A program made the position numbers and the translations under genes. From positions 124,001-188,000 of the forward strand of contig CAKMXJ010000012.1 in NCBI GenBank assembly GCA_928724745.1: DNA of 64,000 nucleotides, given 5' to 3'. The first letter of the stretch is position 1; every line of letters begins with the position of its first letter. Below the pieces are notes generated by a model. That model made no database searches. It was not told the origin of the DNA and worked only from the letters and a program-made list of their open reading frames with translations. This DNA is from Anthracocystis setariae (lineage: Eukaryota; Basidiomycota; Ustilaginomycetes; Ustilaginales; Ustilaginaceae). Positions 31,866 to 41,926 of this stretch are shown piece after piece.

Positions 31866-32149
31866 CAGCGCTTTGAAGAGGTCACAGGTGAGGCTGCTCG
31901 CCACCGTTCCTGATCCAAGTGGGGAAAAGCAACAGAGGAAAGGGGAAAAAACAGCGGCAAGCCTCTTGGCAATCCAATGCCCGACCCGTTACATGAAATG
32001 TACAGAGTAGTACTGTAGATTGGGCAGTGAACGAGCGGAGACTTCGCTTCGTAGAAGAGTCTAGAGCCTGATTACAGAAAGTTGAATTTCAATATGTAGT
32101 CTCTTTGTCGTGAATGAATGCACTGCGAATTGTCCATCTGGTATTCGGG

Positions 32150-32187
<38 letters not shown>
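32150..32187 (+). repeat. Poly-A tract (38 A)
   Basis: The longest homopolymer in the window. It is followed within 12 bp by a TACTGTAC palindrome (32198-32205). Confidence 0.92.
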
Positions 32188-32188
<1 letters not shown>

Positions 32189-35100
32189 GTGCAGCAATAC
32201 TGTACTGCACTGTATGCATGCAAGTTGGCGCGACACGGGAAAAGGCAGTTTAAAAAAAGGTACTCCGCTGGTCGCAACGCGCAACGGACCAATCAAAACG
32301 TGAGAAGCTTCCATTTACCACTTTTGACTTTTCCAGCATTTCAAGTCATCTCGCCAGCCTCAAGTGCTTCCCCGCCTTGGCCGACAAAAGCAAAAACCAT
32401 AAACCATAATCCACAAGCAAAATACAAAAAGCAAAAAGCAACAACAAAAATCAAAAAAACAAGGGTCTGGCCAAACCCTCTTTTCTCGAACGCTGCAACG
32501 ATACCGCTCAACTTGAAAGCCAGCTTCGCTTGCCTTCGCTTCCTGGACGGGGTTCACTGGCGAATTGGGTCGCCTACCTTGACGATGTTTGGGGCCGCTC
32601 CGAGCCTGTCTTCTCGGCATTCCTTTGGGTTGGATCTGACGCCGGTCGAACCTGGCAAGGGCGACAGTCGCTTGCTGTCCTGCCCGCGTCGTTACCATGG
32701 TTTCGCCTACGGATTCCCATCGACGGGTAAGGACCGCGAGTTCGATTCAAGGCGAGCGGACGGACTCGCTGGGCTGCAGGTAAAGCGTCTTGGACTATAC
32801 AATTCATGCCGTTTGCTTGCAGACTAGATCGTCCGTCCCGAACAAGACATTGATCTCCTCTCCGCAAGGCGTTCACTTGGTTTCAAGCGACTCGTTCAGA
32901 CAGCTTGCATTGGTGGGTACCTTCACAGCGATGTCAATTCAGACCACTACGGTAGTGGCCACCCCCTTTGCGCGCTCCCCCGAATGAAGTGTTTCTTTTC
33001 GGTTTCATTGCCCCGTGTTTGAACTTGCCCACGTGCCTGATCCACAGGTACAGTAGTTTGAAACAGGTCTGCAAGTCTCCAATGTAGCATTTTGATCTTG
33101 AACTGGGGTTGATGACTTCAAGAGATCACCTCTACTCCATCCATCGATGTGTAGTCCATCGGCAGCCACCGAAGGAGCAACATGCAACTTTCAAGATCCC
33201 CAGAAGCTTGTTCAGCGAAGTCACAATGGCGAGCGGCGCAGTACATCAGCCAATAGCATCCTCCGGTCACCTGTGGCGCGTACCGCAGTGACGAGAGCTC
33301 CAAAAAGCTCTCGCGCAAGCCAGCGACTGCGAGCAGGATCCTTCCTGCGACAGTCTTGCACCAGGTCTCAGCCTGCAAGAAACATGCAGTCATGCTAGCC
33401 AAGTTTCCCACACAGCTGCTCTTACCGGGGCTTTTTCAAAATCTCAGATCAAACCGCAGGTCCGGGTATCGTAAGACCATCATAGGCATATCGGAAGCCA
33501 GATCTTCTTGCTTCTGATACTCGCAGAATTTTTGGACGGAGTTCCTGGATACTCACACATATCAACAAGGGCGCCCGAATGTCTGAGATACGACTCTTGA
33601 GCACCGCGCGAAATTCAGTGTTGGCTGTCCAATGTATATGAGACATTTTCAGTGCACATACATTGTCGGCTGGGCTGTCCTCATCCCTCAGGGACGGAGG
33701 CACCTTGGTTCCCCGCCTAATGTCATCGACAAGTGGTTTCATGCAAAGGCCTGAAAGCAAGATTCGTTTATCAGTTTGCCATCAAGGCCGCCACGAAAGG
33801 AATGGATCTCGATTGCAGTCGAATCGGCTGGAACAATAGGTACGATCTCGTTTCCAGGGTCGGGTCTGGTGTGACCTAACACGCAGACCGGAGAGAACCG
33901 CACGAAAGGGCTGCAACAAAGACATCGAGACATCGTTACCACAGTACAATGCAGCCCAGGATGACATGGTCGAGGATTGACAGCGTGCCAACGAGCGATG
34001 TGTATGTTGCATTCCCAATGTCCCCCAATTTTACCGAGGCGTTTAGCGACCTGTACAGGACAGTTCTGTAGGGCTGCCGTCGGTGCAGATGGTTGGCATC
34101 AACGCCTCAGAAGCTTTAGCGTATCCTCACCGCCCTAGTGGTGTTCAGCACGCATGCACTCGAGCCCTGTGCCCATCAACTAGATGCAGTGGAACAAAGT
34201 ACAGTTGGTACAAGCAATGCGTCCTCGTGACCAATAGACAAGTGGGTGCGAAACTAAAAAAGTAGGATCAGAGTGATGAAGCTATGTCATAACTGAAAAG
34301 GAAATGGGTTCAGTCAAGGCAAGTCTATGATTTAGGGGTCGATGCTCGCCTCGGCACACACGCGCAAATTTTGTGCTGTCAAATAAAGAAACTATAACCT
34401 ATCTATCTCAAGCGCATCCTTTAGGAACAAGAGCAACAACAACCGTATCATTGACAAAGAAGCACAAAGGGTGACATCCTGGGCGGATGGGCGCAGGAGA
34501 AGGCGCAGGAGCAAGCTCTCGGGTTGCGGCCTTTTGTTCATTCTGGTCTGGCGTGCATGCGTTGTTATTAATACTGCATTCTGCGCAGCTGAGCCTGCAC
34601 AGTGCGCTATTCAACACCCTGAATTGGCCTGCCTCTTCGGCGTCGACATTGGCGCTTGTCCTTCGCCTTGTTCGTGCAGTATGGCTGCACCGGACACTCT
34701 GAGCCGCATACCATCTGCGCTTTCACGGCAACAAGATCGACTGTGCGTTCAGCTGCCGAGCGGCGTCTTCGGCTGGTATCAGCCACGATTCTGCATGATC
34801 GGCGCTACGTGTGTTGATCACGGCGCAGATTCTTGCCGACCCTGAGGATCGTCGGATCGCTTCGTCTCCTGCGCAGCGCATTCTGCTGTAGCGTCCGCCT
34901 CCCTTCGTGTTGTTTCTGCTTCGAATGGACCTCCCATCCGATAAAACATATCCATCCCTCGGCCCCTTCTCTTTTACCTCGTCCTTTCCACATCCTCTCT
35001 CCACCCTTTCATCGCTCTAGTCCCTCTCCCCTCTGCTGCTTCTCCTAAGCCTGCATTCGAAAGCACAAGCTGGTCTTGTGAGCTCTACTTCCTCCTCTCT

Positions 35101-35283
35101 TAGCCTTGTCACCTCCATCGTCGACCCTTCTCAGCCTCCCTTCATCTCTGAGTTTCGATCTGTCCACATTCTCTACCAAGTTTCGTGCGTTGTCCCTTCT
35201 TCATCTCTTGTCTTTCACCTTTCCGACACCACCTTCACCAACTGCAACTTTGGCGGGTCAACAAGTTCGATCCGAATCCTACC

Positions 35284-36351
35284 ATGAAGTTTTCATCCAC
35301 AAAGCTTGCCCTCGTGGCCCTCGTCGCCGGCACGACCATGGTCTCGGCTTCCACTATGGACCATTCCAACGTTCCCGCCGTGATGCGTCGAAGCAAGCAC
35401 AAACACCATGGTGGTTGCTCCTCTAAGCATCACAAGTCGACCTCAGCTGTATATCAGTCTGGCTCTAGCTCCAACTCTAACTCACAGTCCCAAGCCAAGT
35501 CCCAGCCCGGCTCTCAATCTGACATTTCGGCTTCGGCCTCGGCTTCGGCTTCGTTTTCGTCCTCCTCGAGCAGCAATGCTGCTAACGGAGATCCTTCCGG
35601 TGGCAAGATGGGTCTATGCTGGGCCAACTCGGACGGCATGCCTATCAACAATTTCGACATGGGTTCCGTCTCGTGGTTCTACTCTTGGGACGCTACTCCT
35701 GGATGGGATGCCGCTCCTGTTGACAAGCTCATGTACTGTCCGATGCTGTGGGGATGGAAGAACGTCGATTCGTTTAAGCAGAATGTGCTCGACAACCTCG
35801 ACTCCAAGTTCAACCAACACAAGTGCGCCATGGCCATGAACGAAGTCAACCAGCAGGGTCAGGCGGACCTGAGTCCTCAAGATGGTTGCAGCCTCATCGA
35901 ACAATACCTGCTTCCGCTCAAGAACAAGGGGTGGTACCTTATGGGTCCTTCCACCACCAACGCTCCGAGCGGCAAGACATGGTACCAGCAGTTCCAGAAG
36001 GCTTGTCCCAAGACGTTTGATGCACTCGACTCGATCGCTATCCACTACTACGGCACCTCGAGCACCGATTTCAAGCAGTATCTTCAGGATTGGCACACCG
36101 AGTTCGGCAAGGACATCTGGGTCACCGAATTCGCCTGTCAGGACTTTTCGCAGCAGAATGCGCAGTGTAACAAGGACCAGACCAATGCGTTTGCCAACGA
36201 CATGGCGACGTTCATGAACCAACAGGATTGGATCAAGGGTTGGGCACCTTTCGCCGTCATCCAGAACCTCCAGGGGGTTTCGGACACTCAGCGTCTCTCC
36301 AACGGCAACAACCCCACCGCCCTCTTCCGGCTTTACGCTGATGCCAACTAA
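35284..36351 (+). CDS. Secreted GH128-type glycosidase (ASL1-like)
   Basis: 355 residues from the ATG at 35284. A signal peptide (MKFSSTKLALVALVAGTTMVSA) is followed by a dibasic RR near residue 37, a His/Lys-rich stretch and a Ser/Gln/Asn-rich linker to about residue 105. The catalytic module starts at KMGLCWANSDGMPI and contains VSWFYSWDATPGW, MYCPMLWGW, MAMNEVNQQGQADL, SIAIHYYGTSSTDF and DIWVTEFACQDF. The NE (in MNEVN) and the later TEF glutamate fit the acid/base and nucleophile of Glyco_hydro_cc/GH128 beta-1,3-glucanases. It is probably a cell-wall or apoplastic beta-glucanase. The linker uses repeated SA dipeptides (SASASASASFSSSSSS). Confidence 0.88.
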   Translation: MKFSSTKLALVALVAGTTMVSASTMDHSNVPAVMRRSKHKHHGGCSSKHHKSTSAVYQSGSSSNSNSQSQAKSQPGSQSDISASASASASFSSSSSSNAANGDPSGGKMGLCWANSDGMPINNFDMGSVSWFYSWDATPGWDAAPVDKLMYCPMLWGWKNVDSFKQNVLDNLDSKFNQHKCAMAMNEVNQQGQADLSPQDGCSLIEQYLLPLKNKGWYLMGPSTTNAPSGKTWYQQFQKACPKTFDALDSIAIHYYGTSSTDFKQYLQDWHTEFGKDIWVTEFACQDFSQQNAQCNKDQTNAFANDMATFMNQQDWIKGWAPFAVIQNLQGVSDTQRLSNGNNPTALFRLYADAN

Positions 36352-36649
36352 AGCAGATGCATCGAGATCATCAGGTCATGTTCTCGTCCAACACTTTTTG
36401 TCATGCTTCATCCTGTCGTTCCTCCAGTCGCAACTTTTTACAGCCCTCTTGGTGTCTCTCTTTGCTAGCCTCACGGTCTGGTACCGCTTCGCATTTTCTC
36501 TTCGTCTTCATTCCTTCTTTCGTCATCCGTGTCAACACAGTGCAGAGGGCTGCTGAGCAGTCCGCACGTTTCACATCATCGCGTCGCCGTTTGTGCTTCC
36601 GTAGACGTGTGATGAGACGATTGTGACGAGTGAGTTCCCTGACAAAGCA

Positions 36650-37935
36650 TTACAGATGAGCCTGACGACGCTTCGACTTGCCGATATGGCGATCGATCAA
36701 GTCGGCCACCTCTTGAGCAATCCCGAACGAAGCCTGGTACCCAGCCGTACCGATCCCGTAAGAATGAACTACGGTCAACGACTGACCCGCACTGTCGATC
36801 TGCTCGAGCTCGACCCTAGCTCCACCTTCCCTTGCGGGTCTCAACCCGACATTGTGCGAAATCACCGGAATCTCGCGCCACGATTTCCCCTCGGGAACGA
36901 TCTCGGGAACGAGTTGGGCGCATTCACGCAACACTCTCTCCGCCGTTTCTTGATCCGGAGTGGTGGCGGATTCGCGTATGCCGAAAGTGCCACCGAGGAT
37001 GACCTCGCCCGACCTAGCGCGTGGGATCACGTAGTTGGCCGGACTGCCGAGCTTCATCACGCACCGAGCGCCCATGCTGGGTGCCTTGAACGAGGGAACG
37101 GATACCAGGACGGTCTGACCGCGGATCGGGTGTACTTTGGAATCGCGAACATCCACCAGATCGCCAGCGCCGATGCCGGTGGCGTTGACCACGAGGTCAG
37201 CGCTGGGGATGAGCGCACGTACGGCTGAGAGCGATTGTAGTGTCGAGCAACGACGCATGTCCACGGGTGGCCCCGCGCGCGAGGCATCGAGAAGGTTCGG
37301 TTGCGGAGAAGTGAGTTCTGAGACAAGCCAGCGCGTGTACAGCGGCACGCTGATCGTGAACGATTTGTACTTGACAGCATAAGCACCAGAGCCAACTTCG
37401 TCGGGTAGAACTTGAAAGTCGGGGGTGAGTTTGCTGAACCAGATGTCTTTCGCCTCGCGCTTGGAGGGGCTGATATCGGTAAACTCCATCATCGACATGT
37501 TTTCCGGTGGGAGGTGGTCGACGAGCTTGAGCCACTTCCTGAAAGTGATTTCATCGCGACGTTGGTTTACCTTGTCATCAAGGGTGGCAAACGAGCACCA
37601 ATTTGCGCCCTGTTGCAGTGCAATGTAGAGGAGATGGCATGTTCAGTTTGCTGAGAAGCTGGAGTGATGTGTGCAAAAGTACTCACCGCCCAGGGACTGG
37701 CAAAGGTTTGCGAGAAGGAGTCTTGTGGCAGATCACGAGCCAATATGGTGACCCTGTAGCCTCGCTCTCGCAGCTCAAAGGCGTTGGTGAGGCCAAGCAC
37801 TGTGACAATGAAGAGACGGTGGGACCATCAGCGCTGCCTCCTTTTCAGCGTCGACTCTGACAGAACGCCGGCGACGGGTGTTCGTCCGCACTTACCTCCT
37901 GCTCCTAGCACGACCACATGCGTATTGCTGGACAT
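36650..37935 (-). CDS. D-amino-acid oxidase, three exons, peroxisomal
   Basis: Exons 37896-37935, 37687-37799 and 36650-37609, all GT...AG and in phase; 370 residues. The N-terminus [19 protein letters not shown] is the FAD-binding GxGxxG motif, completed across intron 1. FASPWAGANWCSF is built across intron 2 and is typical of D-amino-acid oxidases. Further marks are [51 protein letters not shown] and [17 protein letters not shown], the last holding FAD- and substrate-contacting residues. The C-terminus AHL fits the PTS1 consensus [SAC]-[KRH]-[LM], so peroxisomal import is expected. It deaminates D-amino acids to 2-oxo acids with release of H2O2 and ammonia. Confidence 0.94.
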
Positions 37936-38228
37936 CCTGATGGATCTCGGGATGCAAACGCCGGGGGGAAAAGAAGAGGTTATTGGGATACTTCGGATGG
38001 TGGGAAGTTCGGAAACAGAAACTTGGCAACGTCGGATCGAATTGTGGGGTAGTGACTCGGGGTCCACACTGGCGTGTTCTGACATTTCTTCCTCTTTGGG
38101 CGAACCGTGCTTTCCGCCGAGAACTTCCCGGTCAAGATAACGAAGCAGCTTTAATCTCTCCGAAGAGGCGACTGCCACACCAATTCCCTCGTTCACCAGT
38201 CGGCATCGTACTCGAAGGATCGATCAAC
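37936..38228. promoter_or_regulatory. Divergent promoter between D-amino-acid oxidase and the 2OG oxygenase
   Basis: A 293-bp head-to-head gap, so both genes are likely co-controlled or share open chromatin. The oxygenase frame is open through the gap from 37983; the ATG at 38229 was chosen because the family-like sequence begins there. Confidence 0.5.
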
Positions 38229-39254
38229 ATGGACGAAACAACGCCCATTCCCATCATCTCTCTACGCGATGGCACAGGCGATGCTCCACTAGGCTCGCGC
38301 ATCCTGGAGGCAGTCGTCAAGACTGGCTTTTTCTATCTTTGCGATCACGGTATCAGCCAAGCGGAGATCGATGCTCTCTTCGCTCAGAGCTCAACGTTGT
38401 TCCTTGAAGAGCAGCAAGAAGAGCGCCTGAAATGTCAAGATCGGACCAATAACACCGGCTATACGCCGATGAAGCAGGAGAGGCTCGACCCCAACAGCAC
38501 GTCGGATGGCGATTTGAAAGAGTCTTTCTACCTTGCCGGTGTTGCAAGAGCTCAGGGGGGATCATTAGAGGTGGAAGAGCGATATCGACCACCATCGCAG
38601 CCCTTGCCTCCAACACTGGCGCGTCACAAGGAATCCATCGCGGCGTTCATCGAAAAGTGCAAGGGCGTATGCGATAAGGTGGTCAGTGGATTTGCGGAAG
38701 CGATCGACTTGCCCTCGAACTACTTTCTAGCCTCACATCATGGCCAGCATGACCGTCTGCGCTTGATTCACTACCCACCTACAGAAGTATCTCCTGAATT
38801 GAGCTCGTGCGGGAGCATTCGAGCAGGCTCGCATTCAGACTATGGCTCATGCACTTTACTTTTCCAGAAAGATGTCGGAGGTCTGCAAGTGGAGATGGAA
38901 TGCGGCAAGTGGGTCGACATCGCGCCGCAGACAGGCTGCATTGTGGTCAATGTGGGCGATGCCATGGAGTTCTGGAGCGGGGGACTGTTCCGATCGACTC
39001 AACATCGAGTAGTGCTCCCCCGAAGCGAATCCGAGAGCGGCTCGCGTTTCTCAGTGGCGTACTTCTGCCAACCCGACGAAGACGCCCGTCTTGTGCCGCT
39101 GCCGATCACGGAGTCGATGCAACAGAGGTGTCGAGGAAAGGTGATGGACCGAGACGAGTTCAAGGCAAGATGTGCAGCCAAGGGCGTTGCTGATGTGACC
39201 GAGCTCACAGGTGGGCAGCACCTTCGCGCACGTCTGGGTGCTACCTATTCATGA
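38229..39254 (+). CDS. 2-oxoglutarate/Fe(II)-dependent dioxygenase (isopenicillin-N-synthase-like)
   Basis: 341 residues, intronless. The N-terminal DIOX_N part begins with IPIISLRDG and has GFFYLCDHGISQAEI, then GYTPMKQERLDP and DLKESFYL. The catalytic core has the iron triad H-X-D in AGSHSDYGSCTLLFQ and the distal His in RSTQHRVVLP, with Arg in SRFSVAYFCQPD for 2-oxoglutarate binding. RLRLIHYPP and DVGGLQVEM are also diagnostic. Such fungal proteins act on diverse small substrates; the substrate here is unknown. The neighbouring divergent D-amino-acid oxidase hints at nitrogen or amino-acid metabolism, but this is only context. Confidence 0.92.
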   Translation: MDETTPIPIISLRDGTGDAPLGSRILEAVVKTGFFYLCDHGISQAEIDALFAQSSTLFLEEQQEERLKCQDRTNNTGYTPMKQERLDPNSTSDGDLKESFYLAGVARAQGGSLEVEERYRPPSQPLPPTLARHKESIAAFIEKCKGVCDKVVSGFAEAIDLPSNYFLASHHGQHDRLRLIHYPPTEVSPELSSCGSIRAGSHSDYGSCTLLFQKDVGGLQVEMECGKWVDIAPQTGCIVVNVGDAMEFWSGGLFRSTQHRVVLPRSESESGSRFSVAYFCQPDEDARLVPLPITESMQQRCRGKVMDRDEFKARCAAKGVADVTELTGGQHLRARLGATYS

Positions 39255-41926
39255 CACAGAGACAAATGATTGACCTTGAGCAATGTAAGCGATCCGCATC
39301 TTACATTCACCTGATCGATACGAGAGCCTGTGTCGAGAGTGATTCGCAAGATCCGGTGTTTCGTCGTTCTCGAAAGAGATCGGGGAGCATGGTCGATATC
39401 GGCCAACGATAGGTTCTCACATTGCCTTCGGCCCTTCGGGTAGTCTCACTCTTTCCGTTTTTAGAAACGGACGGATGCGAGGGTCTCGTGTTAAGCATTC
39501 GAAACCAACTCGCTAGGCTGGAGGCACGGCAAGGGTTGGTTGGTGACTGCTGTACGGAACTCATCGGTCCTCGGCGGCCTTGCTGTTCAAGAGACGCACT
39601 CCAAGCCGGTCGATACCAGAACGTCATCCTGCTCCGAGACTCTTGTACCAAAGGCGAACGGCTACTTGGACAATGGCATTGCGATCGCAGCTGGCGACGG
39701 CGTTCGACTGGGGGAACTCGCGCAGAACCCAGCTCGCATGGTCCGAGTAATATGAAAAAGCTACGATCGGCTCTGCCACCATCTGGATATAAAAAGGTCG
39801 GCCCGCTTTTGCAGAGTAATGATGTCGGTGTGACATGTACCGGTACGGAGCTGAGTCAAGTCGATAGATAGCTTGATCAAGTTTATCGCTTAAAAGGGAT
39901 GAAGGCGCAATACTCCGCCGTTACCACCGATCGCAAAGGCAAAGCTCGCATTTATTTGGTGGATGACGCGGGTCGAGACCTAGTGCAAGGGTCTGCATGA
40001 AGCGGGTCCGATCGCAGGCGATAGGGGCGAAATTGCCAACTGTCATGTCGTTCAATCGCGTGTCATGATCGGAAGACAACCGTGCCTATCTTGAACAGCA
40101 CGCGGTCATGAACGGAGCTTGATCTTGACCATGGTTGTGCATAGTCTGTCCGTGCAGGAGCAAGCTGCCAAACTCAAGCCATCCATCAGCTCAAGCCCCT
40201 CTCTTTTGCTGCGAGCTCGACTTTCAATCGAGGGTGTATGCATTGCAACGCTGGCCAACCATACAGTACAAGGCTCAATGACCCGAGGCCGGCGACCAAC
40301 ACCGGGATGATTTCGAGGGGAACGTTGTCAAGTAGGATTGCATGTGAGATGATGGAGTAGCGCATCGCAAGCGAAGGCGCGCAAACAGAGAAGCGGTGCT
40401 GGCTGATTGCGTTGCATGCGGTGCAAGCGATGGATTCATGTGCACTGCCAGTGGGCAAGTGCAAGTGCAAGTGCAAGCGCCAGAAGAGTGAGAGTGCAAT
40501 AGAGTTGGTGTGAATTTGCGGCGGCAATGTGTGCGGACCTCCAACGCAGTTATTTTTTGGTGTGAATTTTGCTTTACTCGTTCAGTGCATTCGCGGCAGA
40601 TTTTGAGGCCCAATCACACAATCAAGATTTTGCTGAATGCATGTCGACGGGACATCGGCTGTTTTCGCGACCTTTTTTTTTTCTTTTTTCTTTTTTCTCT
40701 CTTTCTTTCTGCCGTGGCGTGCTCTCACAGCAGCGGCGACGGCAGGGGCCGAAATCGGACAACACCCCATCCAATGTGCTATTCTCATGCTACGCTCCTG
40801 CCCTCCATCATCACAACTTACATCACTTTCCTTATCCTTCCTTACATTCTTGCGCTGCCTTTGCTTACCTTGCTTCCACCTGTTCCGCACTGGTACAGTG
40901 CCACATAGCACGTCACGGCATCGCCCTTTGGAATCGGTTAGTCACTTCCGATCAGGACCTCCCTCCCTTACGCAACTTCTAACCTCAAGGTTGCCGGCTC
41001 GACCTCGCCTCGATCCTCATCCTGCAACACTCTGTCAACGTCAGCCATCAGCACCGAAATCTAGCTTCGACTCGCCTCGACTTGGCTTGACAACATGGGT
41101 AAGTGATCCCCCTTGTGAGCTCCAGCACAGTTTGTCGCAAAGTCGCCCTTCGAGTTCGATGCCGGCGATTCGGCTGTTCCTCGATCCGTGGTTTGAGTAG
41201 ACACCTTCTGCGATCCCAAACATCCTCTGTCAGCGCATCACATGCACGACATGGCTCGGTTGCAGTGGGAATGGATGGGCCAACGGTTGCCAACGTCGGT
41301 CATATCTCTCAATATGGCCATTTGGCGAATTGTAGTTCGCCCCTTGACTCAGTGAATGGTCGCTATGTGATTCTTGGCATCGTTGCTTTTTTCTCGGACC
41401 ATGTCCAAGTGCTGGATGGTTCTACTTGACTTTGTCGAGACACAGGTGCCTTCCTGTCCTTTCTTTTCCCTGTTCAGGCTGTTTCAGGCTCGGAACGTCG
41501 AGATCGAAGCGGATGATGTTTGCGGATGACCGGCCAAAGAAAGCAGGGAAGGCGTCGGCCGGTTAGAGTATGTAGAGTTGTACAGGGGCATGGTTCAGTC
41601 TGACTGCGGTTGCGTGTTGGATCAAGACTCATCAGCGGCGAAGCTGGACAAATCACGCGGCTTAGTCGCTGTTGCAGGATCAGCACGTCTTGGCGCTACA
41701 TCCTGCGTTCTGTGGATCGGCTTCGTAGCGTCTGTTGTCGCCACGCTCTGTCTTCGTTTGGCGACTAGGCATGCGTTCTGATGCTTTCGTGGCGGATTCG
41801 ATGGCTGTGTACAAATTTTGCCGCAAGACGCTCGCTGCCTTCCGCGCTGCGCCGTGACCTGGACTTGCAGCACGCCTTATTGACCGACCGGCTTGATACC
41901 CACTCTCACCTCCGTTCTCCAATCGG
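39255..41926. other. Intergenic 2.7 kb
   Basis: Contains a GCAAGT hexamer array on the plus strand (about 40454-40480), T-rich tracts near 40672-40705 and a TACAGTAC palindrome at 40262-40269. An ATGGGTAAGT near 41095 looks like a possible tiny first exon, but no frame-compatible partner was found. It probably includes the leader of the downstream membrane-protein gene. Confidence 0.4.

Larger units (their letters stand above)
31502..35283. other. Intergenic 3.8 kb with simple repeats
   Basis: Contains an AAAGC pentamer array (31819-31865), 38 consecutive A (32150-32187), TACWGTA palindromes at 31796, 32011, 32198 and 33049, and, before 35284, a long pyrimidine-rich leader for the glycosidase gene. 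No frame is convincing as a gene. Confidence 0.45.

Noticed and set aside
32150..32187. Poly-A tract as the tail of a processed retrocopy or LINE
   Set aside because: No coding remnant or target duplication next to it; similar tracts occur near many genes in the window.
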